21,146 nt of DNA. Source: a virus. The stretch is taken from positions 1 through 21,146 of the IMG/VR virus record IMGVR_UViG_3300043787_000002, one strand, 5' to 3'. Made by a program: the position numbers and the translations under genes. A model generated the notes under the pieces. The model saw only the letters and a list, made by a program, of their open reading frames with translations, was not told where the DNA came from and searched no databases. Positions 8,363-16,224 of this stretch are shown here, piece by piece; position 1 is the stretch's first letter, and each line of letters opens with the position of its first letter.

Positions 8363-11300
8363 AGCCCCGCCTCCTTGAGCCGCGCCTCCAGCTCCTTGAT
8401 CTTCGCGACTGCTAGCGCGAGCAAACCAGTGATGTCGTAGCTCTTGCCCTCTTCTGCATTGGACCGCACCAGATCGGGCGCGGCGCGCTCGACGTCCTGG
8501 GCGATGAATCCCCAGTTCAATCGGTGCGGGTCGCTGTGCGGCCCTTCGCTGACCCCATCGGGAGCGGCGAGCGGGTTCGCGACTTTGGGTGGCTTCCAGC
8601 GGAAACGCACCGGCTTCAATCGGTCGAACGCTTTCGCCGCCTCGCGCACGTCGACCGGGGCGATGTCCATCTTCAGACTGATGTCTGATGGCGCACTGAT
8701 GGTAGCGTAGACGGTGCCGTTGAACGTGGTTGTTGGCCCCACGTTGGTGTGCAGGAACCAGTTCACACCATAGCCGCCGTTGCCGTTGTAAAGCCACATC
8801 TGGCCCTGCGCGCCGCCATACCCCGTGTAGGAGTCATGCGAGGCGTAGACCCCAGCACAGAGCTGACCGTTGGCGTTGGTCGCTACGAGGACCGGGGTTG
8901 GGTTGACGTTTGCGTTCGTGTAGTCGATCCAGCGGTAGTAGTAGCCCCCTGACTGGTACAGATCGATGCGACCGCCCTGCATCGTCAGCTGGCCGGTCAT
9001 CGTGTCGCCGGACTTGCTGACCTTCGCCAGGATCGCGTTGTTGTCGACGTAAGCTTTCGTCGCAGCGTCTTGCGCGCCGCTCGGATTGCTCAGTCCGATG
9101 ATCCGGCCACCGTTCATCGAAATGGCGGCGCCGACGCCAACATCGATGCCGACGCCTGCACTCAGCAGGCCGGTGAGCTGGCCACCCGCCAGCGGCAGCT
9201 TGGTGTCGGCGTAGGCCTTGTTGACGGCGTCCTGCGCAACGACCGGCGTGCCGAGGCCGGTCAGAAGCTGGCCGTTGATGTTCAGGAAGCCGCCCATGAC
9301 GATCCCGCCATCGGCGTTCAGCTGGCCGGTCATCGTGTCGCCGGTCCGCTGAACCGCATCGTTGGCGAGCGGGGTTAGCGCGGCGATGTCAGCGGTGTTT
9401 TGGCCGACGTCAGCTTCCGCTTGGTTCAGCGCCGCTTGCACGGTCGAAGCGCCGAACGCCATCGGCGCCAGCCCGATGTTGGAAGCGGCGAGATCCGGCG
9501 TGCCGACTGGCAACAGATTCCATTGGTTCCCGTCCGACATCCACCAGTCGCCGGAGTTCGCGGGCACCTGGGTTTCGGGAGGCCCGACGCTCGGCGTGCC
9601 CGCCGTACTGACAATGACGTAGTGATTGTCGCCAGCGACCGAGGCGGCTGGCAGCTGCCCATCGGGGATGCCGGAAGCGGAGGTGAAATCCGTCAGCCCG
9701 GTCGAGGCGTCGAACGAGCCGATGTACTGGAGTGCGCCCGTGACGGACTGGTCGACATAGAGCTTGTTCGCCGCCTGCATGTCATCGAGCGGCGTTCGAT
9801 CCAGCATCACCGTGCCGGTGAGACTGATCACCGCGCCGCCAACGGTTCCAGGCGACGGATTGGTGATAACCAGCGGCTCGTCGAGATAGCCGTAAGTGTC
9901 GGGGTCGCTGCGGAACAGCATGAAGCTGTTCCCGGCTGTGGTCACGCCCCACATCGGGAAGCCGCCAACGTTCAGCCCGAACCCCGGCAGCTCCAGCGAG
10001 CCCGTCATCGTACTGCCGCGCAATTGAACGTAGCGCGCGTCGCTATCTGCTTCAGTGAACGCGACGCCGAGCGGGTTCGCGGCGCCGTCGCCGATCATCG
10101 TCGCGTCATGCGTGACGTTCGCGATCCCGAGCGGATTGGCTGAGCCGTCGCCTTGCAACGAAGCGTCGTGGGTGACGACGAGGCTGAAGGTCGTCACTGG
10201 CGGCAGAATGTCGACCGCGAGCACCGAGTCGAGCGGAACGGCTTCGGCGAAAGAGATGGTCGAAGACGGATAATCGACCGAATAGTCGCCTGTGTAGGAG
10301 GAGCCGCTCGGGGTCAGCTTCACGCCGTTCAGCCAGATGATCAGGTTTTCGGCGCCGGTGAGCGTGTAATCGTTGGCGAATAGGTCCGGGTCAGTGAGCG
10401 CAAAGTCGGTCTGGCCGAGGGCGCCCGCGAGGTAGAACAGCGAGACCGCCTGGATGGCGACCGGCCCCATCGGCCCGTCAAGACCGGGAATGCCCTGGAC
10501 GCCTTGCGCTCCAGTCGGTCCTGGCGGCCCCTCGACCTGTCCGAGATTGACCCAGCCGCTCGGATCGACCGCGAGGCCGACATAGACGTAAATATCGTTG
10601 CTGACCGTGTAGACGAGCCCCTGACCCGGTTGCATCTGGAGATCGGCGGGCGGGTTGCCGGGGCTGTCCCAGTCGGCGGGGATCGCGCCGTTAGGGGGCA
10701 GCGCCGAGGGATCTTGCACGTCGAACGAGCCGACGAGAACCGCTGTCTGTCCCGGCGGCCCTTGCAAGCCTTCCGCGCCCATCGGGCCTTGCACGCCCTG
10801 CGGCCCTGCGGGGCCGACTGGGCCGAGAGGACCGGCGCGGCCGGATGTCCCGCGCACGCCCTGCGGTCCTTGCGGCCCTGTGACGCCTGGAGGCCCTTGG
10901 GGACCGGGCGGCCCGCTACCAGCGCCCAAGTTCACCCAGGCGACGGTGTTCCACGCCGTGCTGATATAGCCCCAGATGTCGTTCGTGCGCGTGTCGATGA
11001 GGGCTTGGCCGGGATAGAACTGAATCGGCGACAGCGGGTTGTTCTGTCCGTCCCAGTTGGCCGGAATGTAGCCGTCAGTCGGCAGCGCGGTCGTCGGCTG
11101 GTTGGAGAAGCTGCCTAGGATGTTCTCGAACTGCACGGGCGGACCAGCGGGTCCCTGCGCGCCGCTCGGCCCGGTGAGCCCCTGTATCCCCTGCGGACCG
11201 GCAGGCCCGACCTCGCCCTGGCCGCCTTGCGCGCCGTTGGGACCGGGAGGCCCTGGGACGCCTTGCAGGATGGACGGATCGATCCAGCTCGGATCGGCGT

Positions 11301-11724
11301 AAGGGCCGTTGGTGGAGAAGATCTGTCCTGGGATGCCAGGATTCAGCCACGCAGGACTCGCGTCGGTCTCGCCGATGAGGATCTGCCCGGTCGTTCCAAG
11401 CGGCAGATCGGAGACCTGGGAGAGGCCGCCGAGCTGGATCGCGTAGGGGATGGCGAAGGGCTTGCCGGTCCCGCCCATCAGGACCGGCAGCGGAACCGGC
11501 GGCGCGCCGAAGCCAACGACCTGATTGAGCGGGAGCTTAACCGTGATCCCGCCCTGGACCATCGGTATCCATTCGGAGCCACCGGGCAGGTTGCCCTGCG
11601 GCAGCTGCGTGATCGAGGAGACGTTGACCGGGACTTGGCTCGGCGCCCATTCGGCAGGCCCCGGCACGCCGGGGATCGGCGACGACGGCTGGCTCGGATC
11701 AGGGAAACGGACGCGCTTGTTCAT
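8359..11724 (-). CDS. Large collagen-like tail fibre with C-terminal S74 chaperone domain (1121 aa)
   Basis: ATG 11724 follows the zinc-ribbon gene's stop by a few bases. This is the largest complete gene here. Residues 1-150 are a unique N-terminal region, probably the particle-attachment part, including [21 protein letters not shown]. Collagen-like Gly-X-Y runs lie at about 154-196, 271-327 and 399-421. They are separated by two copies of a 'GSF...ALP.(D/N)G.IPA.WD...PGQ.L...GWVNLG' module (about 201-267 and 329-396). The rest of the shaft has tandem '[15 protein letters not shown]' units and several 'MTGQL...A..KAYVD' fibre repeats. The C-terminus is an S74 chaperone: SDISLK (Ser1013, Lys1018), [26 protein letters not shown] and a closing helix, [19 protein letters not shown]. 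Predicted role: trimeric tail fibre, self-cleaved after folding. Confidence 0.9.
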   Translation of the reverse strand: MNKRVRFPDPSQPSSPIPGVPGPAEWAPSQVPVNVSSITQLPQGNLPGGSEWIPMVQGGITVKLPLNQVVGFGAPPVPLPVLMGGTGKPFAIPYAIQLGGLSQVSDLPLGTTGQILIGETDASPAWLNPGIPGQIFSTNGPYADPSWIDPSILQGVPGPPGPNGAQGGQGEVGPAGPQGIQGLTGPSGAQGPAGPPVQFENILGSFSNQPTTALPTDGYIPANWDGQNNPLSPIQFYPGQALIDTRTNDIWGYISTAWNTVAWVNLGAGSGPPGPQGPPGVTGPQGPQGVRGTSGRAGPLGPVGPAGPQGVQGPMGAEGLQGPPGQTAVLVGSFDVQDPSALPPNGAIPADWDSPGNPPADLQMQPGQGLVYTVSNDIYVYVGLAVDPSGWVNLGQVEGPPGPTGAQGVQGIPGLDGPMGPVAIQAVSLFYLAGALGQTDFALTDPDLFANDYTLTGAENLIIWLNGVKLTPSGSSYTGDYSVDYPSSTISFAEAVPLDSVLAVDILPPVTTFSLVVTHDASLQGDGSANPLGIANVTHDATMIGDGAANPLGVAFTEADSDARYVQLRGSTMTGSLELPGFGLNVGGFPMWGVTTAGNSFMLFRSDPDTYGYLDEPLVITNPSPGTVGGAVISLTGTVMLDRTPLDDMQAANKLYVDQSVTGALQYIGSFDASTGLTDFTSASGIPDGQLPAASVAGDNHYVIVSTAGTPSVGPPETQVPANSGDWWMSDGNQWNLLPVGTPDLAASNIGLAPMAFGASTVQAALNQAEADVGQNTADIAALTPLANDAVQRTGDTMTGQLNADGGIVMGGFLNINGQLLTGLGTPVVAQDAVNKAYADTKLPLAGGQLTGLLSAGVGIDVGVGAAISMNGGRIIGLSNPSGAQDAATKAYVDNNAILAKVSKSGDTMTGQLTMQGGRIDLYQSGGYYYRWIDYTNANVNPTPVLVATNANGQLCAGVYASHDSYTGYGGAQGQMWLYNGNGGYGVNWFLHTNVGPTTTFNGTVYATISAPSDISLKMDIAPVDVREAAKAFDRLKPVRFRWKPPKVANPLAAPDGVSEGPHSDPHRLNWGFIAQDVERAAPDLVRSNAEEGKSYDITGLLALAVAKIKELEARLKEAGL
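8370..8376 (-). promoter_or_regulatory. Strong Shine-Dalgarno site deciding the GTG start at 8362
   Basis: AAGGAGG on the minus strand lies seven bases before GTG 8362. It sits inside the last codons of the upstream fibre, so the cupin-like protein has its own strong ribosome binding site and does not rely on coupling alone. Confidence 0.85.
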
Positions 11725-11727
11725 CGC

Positions 11728-12108
11728 TCACTCGATCGTTATCGGGCCTCTCGGCTCTTGCTCGGTCACGAGCGGGCGGAACGGCGGCGGAGGCCGCTGC
11801 TGCGTCGCAATCGGGTTGCCGGAGACCGGCGTCGGATCGAAACGCGAGGCGATGAAGTTTTCTGGCCTGGGGTCGTACACCGGCACCGGATCAGGCGGCG
11901 CGAGCCTCGCCTTCATCTGCGGATTCGGCCGGTCCTTGCACAGCAGGCAGACGCGCTTGCGCGTGTTTATGAGCTTGGTGCCCTGCCACTCGTACTGATA
12001 GCCGAGCTTGTGCAAGTTGTACCAAAGCCCGCATTTGTCACAGACCCCAAAAGCTCTCGGAGCCTGCGGGTTGGTGATGGCTCGGCCGGACCGCGAAGCG
12101 TAGCCCAT
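11728..12108 (-). CDS. Zinc-ribbon-like phage protein, function unknown
   Basis: The product has 126 residues and starts at ATG 12108, with AGGTGA four bases upstream. Two CxxC pairs (Cys23/Cys26 in CDKCGLWY and Cys54/Cys57 in CLLCKD) lie about 27 residues apart, a spacing that suits a zinc ribbon. The N-terminus is basic (SRSGRAITNPQAPRAF). The second half is Pro-rich and probably unstructured (PDPVPVYDPRPENF, QQRPPPPFRPLV). I have seen this arrangement in unannotated proteins of phage structural operons, but no function is known to me. It may be a small virion or assembly protein; a DNA-binding role is possible but not shown. Confidence 0.78.
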   Translation of the reverse strand: MGYASRSGRAITNPQAPRAFGVCDKCGLWYNLHKLGYQYEWQGTKLINTRKRVCLLCKDRPNPQMKARLAPPDPVPVYDPRPENFIASRFDPTPVSGNPIATQQRPPPPFRPLVTEQEPRGPITIE

Positions 12109-12117
12109 TGGGTCACC

Positions 12118-13014
12118 TCACTTGCAGCAGGGGACGCAACCTTCCGGCCCCTCGGGATGAACGGGCGGCTCTGGCTCGGGCTCGGGCGGCGTGGTCTGGG
12201 TGGCGTTCCAATCCTTGAACACGGCCTGGAGCGCCGGATTAGTGGAGATCGCCGAGGTGGACTTCGGCTGTTGCCCATAGCTGTAGGCGAAGGACATCGG
12301 TGGGCTCGGCAGCAAAGTGTGCCACTTGTCCAGTAGCTTCTGCATCTGCGGGCCGCTCGGCACCACAAACACGTTGTCCCAGCCGCCGAACGCCTGATAG
12401 GTCGGGGCCATCTTCTCGCGCGGAATATGAGCGTCGAGCGCCGCCTTCACATAGCGGTCGATCATCTCGTATTCGCACTTGTCCGGCCCAGCGTTCGCCG
12501 TGCGGCACGGGTAGCCGCCGACGCCGTAGACATCGAGCATCCCCGGAATGCTGAAGTCCATGTAATCGGGCTTTGTAGTCGAGCCGATGTTGCCGAGCTT
12601 CACGAAGGTGGAAATGCCGGGGAAATTGGCGTGAACGTAGTCCGTCTCGGCCTTCAGATTGATCATCGGACACGCGGGTTTCGAGCCGACCTGACGACCG
12701 TAAGGCTCGTCCATCAGGTAGAAGCCCCAGAGCTTGGCGTTGCCCTTGAACTGATCGATGAAGGCGCGGAATTGCGGACTGTCGCCGCTGCAACCGCCAT
12801 TGCTCTCGCCAACATAAACTAAGCCCTTTACGCCTTCGGGCAGCAGATTGAGGATCGACAAGCTCGACACGTCAGCGAGGTTGAAGCCCAGGTTGCCAGG
12901 GGCATAGCCATTGTTCCAGTTGCTCCCCGAAGTCATCCGCCAGGGGATCAGATCAGCGGAGAGCGCGGGCGCCGAGACCGAGACGAACAGAGCAGCAGCG
13001 ATCAAGCGTTTCAT
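12118..13014 (-). CDS. Exported glycoside-hydrolase-like (TIM-barrel) protein
   Basis: The start ATG 13014 has GGAGG seven bases upstream. Residues 1-20 (MKRLIAAALFVSVSAPALSA) are a textbook Sec signal peptide with an ALSA cleavage site. The mature part shows strand-like segments ending in acidic residues, as in glycosidase barrels: VKGLVYVGE (62-70), KLWGFYLMDEP (94-104), FVKLG (137-141), LDVYGVGGYP (160-169), APTYQAFGG (203-211) and SFAYSYGQ (241-248). The 'DEP' glutamate (Glu103) is my candidate acid/base. The tail is a Pro/Glu-rich linker ending CVPCCK. Cysteines at 75, 115, 170, 180, 293, 296 and 297 suit an exported, disulfide-bonded protein. I cannot assign a family or substrate. A signal peptide is unusual in a virion gene block, so this may be a cargo gene or an exported depolymerase. 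Confidence 0.7.
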   Translation of the reverse strand: MKRLIAAALFVSVSAPALSADLIPWRMTSGSNWNNGYAPGNLGFNLADVSSLSILNLLPEGVKGLVYVGESNGGCSGDSPQFRAFIDQFKGNAKLWGFYLMDEPYGRQVGSKPACPMINLKAETDYVHANFPGISTFVKLGNIGSTTKPDYMDFSIPGMLDVYGVGGYPCRTANAGPDKCEYEMIDRYVKAALDAHIPREKMAPTYQAFGGWDNVFVVPSGPQMQKLLDKWHTLLPSPPMSFAYSYGQQPKSTSAISTNPALQAVFKDWNATQTTPPEPEPEPPVHPEGPEGCVPCCK

Positions 13015-13026
13015 CGACCATCCTCC

Positions 13027-13722
13027 TCAGTCGTAGTAGCTCTGCACCATTGGCAAGAGATAGATCGAGCCGTCTTCAGTGTCCTGCGTCGCCGCGTAAT
13101 CGTAGGCCTGCTTCGCCATCGCCGCGCGCGTCACTTCGAGATCCTGGGCGTAATGCACCGCGAGGCGCGCGGCCATGCCCGCACAGGCCGCATCGAGCCA
13201 GCGATAGGGGACGTCGAGCTGCATCGCGCCGCGCAGGCTCGCGTCCTGCTGCTGGCCGAAGCTCCAGACGTGACAGTGGTAGTTCTGGTTCGGCCAGGGC
13301 CAGAGCGTGATGCTCGGCGAGATCTGACGGTCGAACCAGAATGTCGTCGGCCTCCCCTGCTGCATCTTGTTCGGCTGCATCGTGTACTCTTGTCTCGTCA
13401 TCGGCGTGATGGTCAGCTCTTGCTCGTTCGGCGGATCGCCCGTGCCGATCGTGACGTTGAGGACCATGATCGAGGTCGAGGGGATGGAATAGGTCGCGAA
13501 ATCGGGGCCGATGTCGAACACCAGCTCGCTGACCTTCCAGAGGTTCGGCCCGCGATTCGACCACTCGACTTGCATCAGGTTGGCCTCCATCCAGGCCTGA
13601 TGCAGATGCTCGGCGAGGACCATCGGGCCGCGAATCCGGATGCGCGAAAGCGCATTGAGCGTCACCTCTCCGGTCGAGGGGAAGAACCCGAAGGTGCCGC
13701 TGGTATTGCTGGGCTCGGTCAT
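13027..13722 (-). CDS. Putative tail tubular A-like / tail completion protein
   Basis: This 231-residue protein starts at ATG 13722, overlapping the upstream stop as ATGA. It begins GEVTLNALSRIRIRGPMVLAEHLHQAWMEANLMQVEWSNRGPNLWKV. Later it has ITPMTRQEYTMQPNKMQQGRPTTFWFDRQ, a WPWPNQNYHCHVWSF strand, and a helical end with LDAACAGMAARLAVHYA and a final YYD. Such a helical bundle plus small beta domain, with 'R.eY...PNK..G.PT.fwfdR', is typical of short-tail proteins related to T7 gp11 or P22 gp4. Because a separate SU10-like adaptor exists at 2198-2998, this one may be a second ring component or a structural protein of another kind. The structural class is fairly safe; the exact role is not. 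Confidence 0.65.
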   Translation of the reverse strand: MTEPSNTSGTFGFFPSTGEVTLNALSRIRIRGPMVLAEHLHQAWMEANLMQVEWSNRGPNLWKVSELVFDIGPDFATYSIPSTSIMVLNVTIGTGDPPNEQELTITPMTRQEYTMQPNKMQQGRPTTFWFDRQISPSITLWPWPNQNYHCHVWSFGQQQDASLRGAMQLDVPYRWLDAACAGMAARLAVHYAQDLEVTRAAMAKQAYDYAATQDTEDGSIYLLPMVQSYYD

Positions 13723-14138
13723 TTCGGCATCGCCGCGTAGTTCGAGCCCTCGCGCGCCGACTCACCCATCAGCGGCGGCGCGAACGGCCCCTGCGAGATG
13801 TTGCTGTGGCTGTGCTCGCCGACTTGAAGGAACGTCGCCTTCACCATGGCGCCGCTTACCAGGGTGAGCCGGAACCACAGCGGCGTCGCCATGATCTGGA
13901 AACTGGCGTTCACGTTTCCCATCGCTACGCCGGGAGGCAGAAGCGAAATTTGCCATCGCATGTCCGCGACCGCCACCGGGCTCACGAGGTCGTTCGGATC
14001 ATCAAAGCTATGCTGGAGCGTGTACGTCGAGCCGCCAAAGGTGTGGACTTGGACGCCGAGGACCGCCGTCGCAAAATTGTCCATGTTCACCATCGCCTGT
14101 GACTGGCCTGGGAACACGGTGGCGGTCACCGCGCGCAT
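13719..14138 (-). CDS. Small putative virion protein, paralog of the upstream gene (139 aa)
   Basis: The gene begins at ATG 14138, one base after the upstream stop, and its own stop overlaps the next start. Residues 39-72 (YTLQHSFDDPNDLVSPVAVADMRW, then ISLLPPG) align closely with the upstream 116-residue protein, and the QHSFDDPNDL block is identical. The common part looks like a small beta-sandwich: V..FP.QS..MVNMD, LGVQVHTFG, ATPLWFRLTL. This copy has about 30 extra C-terminal residues (HSNISQGPFAPPLMG...). I recognise no family with a known function. Position between the head and tail modules suggests a small capsid or tail accessory protein. Confidence 0.75.
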   Translation of the reverse strand: MRAVTATVFPGQSQAMVNMDNFATAVLGVQVHTFGGSTYTLQHSFDDPNDLVSPVAVADMRWQISLLPPGVAMGNVNASFQIMATPLWFRLTLVSGAMVKATFLQVGEHSHSNISQGPFAPPLMGESAREGSNYAAMPK

Positions 14139-14139
14139 G

Positions 14140-14490
14140 TCATCCTTCCACGACGTTGTACTGCTGCACGACCATCCTCGCCGCTCCGACGCCGGAGTTG
14201 AGGAGGAGCCGCATCCACAGCGGAGCGGTCGCCATGGAGAACGTGACCCCCGCGACTGCGTTAATCGCTCCGGCCGGAATCAATGAACTGTCCCACCACA
14301 TGTCCGCGAAGGGGACCGGGTTGATGAGGTCGTTCGGATCATCGAAGGAATGCTGCACGGTGTATTCGACCGTGCCCGTCGTCGTGACCTGAATCCCGAG
14401 AGGCGCGTCAGCCCACTCGTCGAGGCGAACCATGTCGGACGGCGTGCCCGGAGCGGCGTTGGGACCTACGGTCCTCGTAATCGGGCGCAT
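14140..14490 (-). CDS. Small putative virion protein, tandem paralog (116 aa)
   Basis: ATG 14490 is preceded by AGGAG, which itself comes right after the T-tract of the intrinsic terminator at 14502-14529. Residues 43-74 (YTVQHSFDDPNDLINPVPFADMWW, then SSLIPAG) match the downstream paralog, as does APLWMRLLL near residues 89-97. The predicted content is mostly beta strand, with no catalytic motif. This is the first gene after the terminator, so its expression, and that of the tail genes below it, depends on read-through or on a promoter I could not identify. Confidence 0.75.
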   Translation of the reverse strand: MRPITRTVGPNAAPGTPSDMVRLDEWADAPLGIQVTTTGTVEYTVQHSFDDPNDLINPVPFADMWWDSSLIPAGAINAVAGVTFSMATAPLWMRLLLNSGVGAARMVVQQYNVVEG

Positions 14491-14501
14491 TTCGCACTCC
14501 T

Positions 14502-14529
14502 AAAAAAGAAGCCGCCCTTTCAGGCGGCT
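14502..14529 (-). terminator. Intrinsic (Rho-independent) terminator between head and tail modules
   Basis: On the minus strand a perfect 7-bp stem, AGCCGCC / GGCGGCT, with a six-base loop is followed at once by TCTTTTTT. This is the only clear intrinsic terminator I found. It lies in the middle of a one-directional late operon and ends just before the Shine-Dalgarno of the gene at 14490. It probably lowers transcription of the tail genes relative to the head genes, unless antitermination overrides it. Confidence 0.88.
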
Positions 14530-14533
14530 ATCA

Positions 14534-14602
14534 GAGAAAGACGCCCGGTGTGGAAGGCTGGGCAATAGCCGGTTCGACAGGATTGTCGGTCGAGCGTCTC
14601 TC
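14534..14602 (-). ncRNA. Candidate structured RNA (three-way junction) ahead of the terminator
   Basis: In the minus-strand transcript, 14602-14594 pairs with 14544-14534 (GAGAGACGC with GCGTC-TT-TCTC, nine pairs and a two-base bulge). This encloses two hairpins: TCGAC/GTCGA (14593-14589 with 14578-14574) and GGCT/AGCC (14570-14567 with 14559-14556). A terminator, Shine-Dalgarno and start codon follow. The layout resembles a cis-regulatory leader or a small terminated RNA, but I matched no known class, and stems of this size can arise by chance in GC-rich DNA. Confidence 0.35.
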
Positions 14603-14606
14603 CGAA

Positions 14607-14999
14607 TTAAGGAACCTTTTCCCCTTCACTCATGATCTTTCGACCTTTCGGGCCGGAGCCCGCGTCATGGGTCTTCGGGTGTAGATCCGCGCCGACGCCG
14701 CCGCCGCTCTTGCGACCGGCTCGCCCCATCGAGGGCTTCTTGCCGCCGCCGCTGATTGTCCCGCCGAACGCCTTCTTCGCCCGACCGCCTGCCTTAAGGC
14801 GGGCCACGATGCCGCCATCCGCGCGATCGATGACCGCGCCGCCTTCCGCCTTGAAGATCGGCCCGGAGCCGCGCGAGAGCGTGCCGTCCGGCTCGTTCTT
14901 CGGGTGAGCGCCGCGTGCTTCCCTTTCGACGTTCTTCCTGGCTTGCCGCTTCAGAGCGCCTCCCGACGCCCTGCATTCACGATCGGACTCGCCTCGCAT
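14607..14999 (-). CDS. Small basic Gly/Lys-rich protein, function unknown
   Basis: The 130-residue product starts at ATG 14999, with CGGAG nine bases upstream, and ends with TAA 14607. It is rich in Gly, Lys and Arg and is probably disordered. It contains GGAVIDRADGGIVARLKAGGRAKKAFGG and ends with AGSGPKGRKIMSEGEKVP. Similar 'GG(R/K)...GG' and 'GAGSGxGR' pieces appear at the end of the Pro-rich protein at 20634-21146 and, as I recall, in small unannotated proteins of many phage structural operons. A nucleic-acid or charge-balancing role in the head is conceivable but unsupported. This is the last gene before the terminator. Confidence 0.7.
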   Translation of the reverse strand: MRGESDRECRASGGALKRQARKNVEREARGAHPKNEPDGTLSRGSGPIFKAEGGAVIDRADGGIVARLKAGGRAKKAFGGTISGGGKKPSMGRAGRKSGGGVGADLHPKTHDAGSGPKGRKIMSEGEKVP

Positions 15000-15012
15000 G
15001 GGGCTTACTCCG

Positions 15013-16209
15013 TTAGACCGGGTGGACGCCGAAGAGCGGCCCCGGATTGAACTGATTCGACGACAGTACTTGCGCCGGATTGAGCGTCATCACAATGACG
15101 AACGCGCTCGTGCCGTCCGGCCCCGCTCCCGTCACGCCAGCGAGGGGACCAGCCGGGGACAGCTGGAACGCGCCACGAGGATCGCCAGTCGCCGTGGTCG
15201 CTGGGTTGGTGAGATCGGCCCACTGCGTGCCCGCGTCGGCGGAGTAATCGACGCCCGCCATGCGGATGGCTGGCGCGAGCTGGTTGGGCAGGACCGAGAG
15301 CGGCAGGCCGATCAGGTCCGAGGTCACCACAGTGTAGTTCTGGCCAGCGGTGAACTGCGGAGTAGCCGCGAGCAAGACCTTGTAGGTCTTCCTGCCATAG
15401 GTTGTCGCCGCGCCCGCTGGCGTCGCGATCAGCTCGCTCTGCGGGCGCATGTAGATGTCGAGGCCCTGGATCAGAACGCTGCCCGCCGGACTGCCCGCGA
15501 CGCCGACGACGCCGACGCCGCGCGCGCAGCCGCAATCGGGCATCAGGAAGCGGCCAGCGCCGCCGTTCATGAACGCCGAATAGGCGGGCCGGAATGCGTA
15601 GGCGCCGGGATCGCCGAAATAGGTCCCGATCTGCGCGACGGCCGAACTCGCCTGCGCTGGGGGCGAAATGGCGATGTTGTTGACGCCGGGGCCGCCGATC
15701 GCGGTCACCTGGGCGAACAGCATCGAGCCGTTGGCGCCAGCGCCTGCGATCGACAGAATCTGCCCAACCGAGAAGCGCCACTTGTCGTTGGCGAAGACGC
15801 CGACGGTTGGGCTGCCGTTGTTGACGGTGGCTTGCGCGAAGCCCGTCTCGATGCCGACGCCGAGTGCGCCGCCGGGGGTCGGCGTACCCGGCGCCATACC
15901 GGACACATAGCCCAGGGCGAGTGGGAGGCTCACGCCTGACACTGCGGGTCCGGGTGCCGTTAAAGCGACGCCAGCTGGCTGGATGATCTGATTCAGCGCC
16001 AGGATGCTGTCGGACATGAACAGAGCCGGGAACCCGCCCGCGCCCTTCTTGTCCTTGGAGCCGCTCCCGGCCATGGAGAGCAGGCCGGAGCCCTGCCAGA
16101 AGATCGACGGGCCGATCTCGTTCGAGTATTCGGCGGGCGGGCCGCCATTCGGCGCGCCAGCGAACCCGCCAAGCGAGATCAGAGGGCCAGTAGAAGCGGC
16201 TTGCGCCAT
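15013..16209 (-). CDS. Gly/Ala-rich putative structural protein after the capsid gene (398 aa)
   Basis: ATG 16209 follows GAGGA by six bases and lies 15 bases after the capsid gene's stop. The protein is rich in Gly, Ala, Pro, Val and Thr with few charges, as expected for a beta-rich virion protein. Visible segments include a KDKKGAGGF turn near residue 53, WRFSVGQILSIAGAG, a CGCARGVGVVGVAG stretch and LSVLPNQLAPAIRM. There is no signal peptide or transmembrane helix. I do not recognise the family. Its place directly after the major capsid protein suggests a head decoration, vertex or head-completion protein, possibly abundant. It could also be a minor tail component. Confidence 0.75.
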   Translation of the reverse strand: MAQAASTGPLISLGGFAGAPNGGPPAEYSNEIGPSIFWQGSGLLSMAGSGSKDKKGAGGFPALFMSDSILALNQIIQPAGVALTAPGPAVSGVSLPLALGYVSGMAPGTPTPGGALGVGIETGFAQATVNNGSPTVGVFANDKWRFSVGQILSIAGAGANGSMLFAQVTAIGGPGVNNIAISPPAQASSAVAQIGTYFGDPGAYAFRPAYSAFMNGGAGRFLMPDCGCARGVGVVGVAGSPAGSVLIQGLDIYMRPQSELIATPAGAATTYGRKTYKVLLAATPQFTAGQNYTVVTSDLIGLPLSVLPNQLAPAIRMAGVDYSADAGTQWADLTNPATTATGDPRGAFQLSPAGPLAGVTGAGPDGTSAFVIVMTLNPAQVLSSNQFNPGPLFGVHPV

Positions 16210-16224
16210 AGTCGTTCCTCAGTA

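Noticed and set aside
8009-8797. Longer 262-codon version of the cupin-like gene
   Set aside because: Its first half lies inside the S74 region of the upstream fibre and is low-complexity. GTG 8362, with AAGGAGG and a GTGA junction, is a far better start.
10400-11265. Regular repeats that could suggest a CRISPR array
   Set aside because: The periodicity is that of Gly-X-Y collagen codons within a fibre gene; there are no constant repeats with unique spacers.
11227-12336. 369-codon plus-strand frame
   Set aside because: It spans parts of three minus-strand genes in antisense and shows only Arg/Gly-biased composition.
14491-14606. Possible promoter for the tail genes
   Set aside because: I found no convincing -35/-10 pair on the minus strand; the gap is better explained by RNA structure and a terminator.
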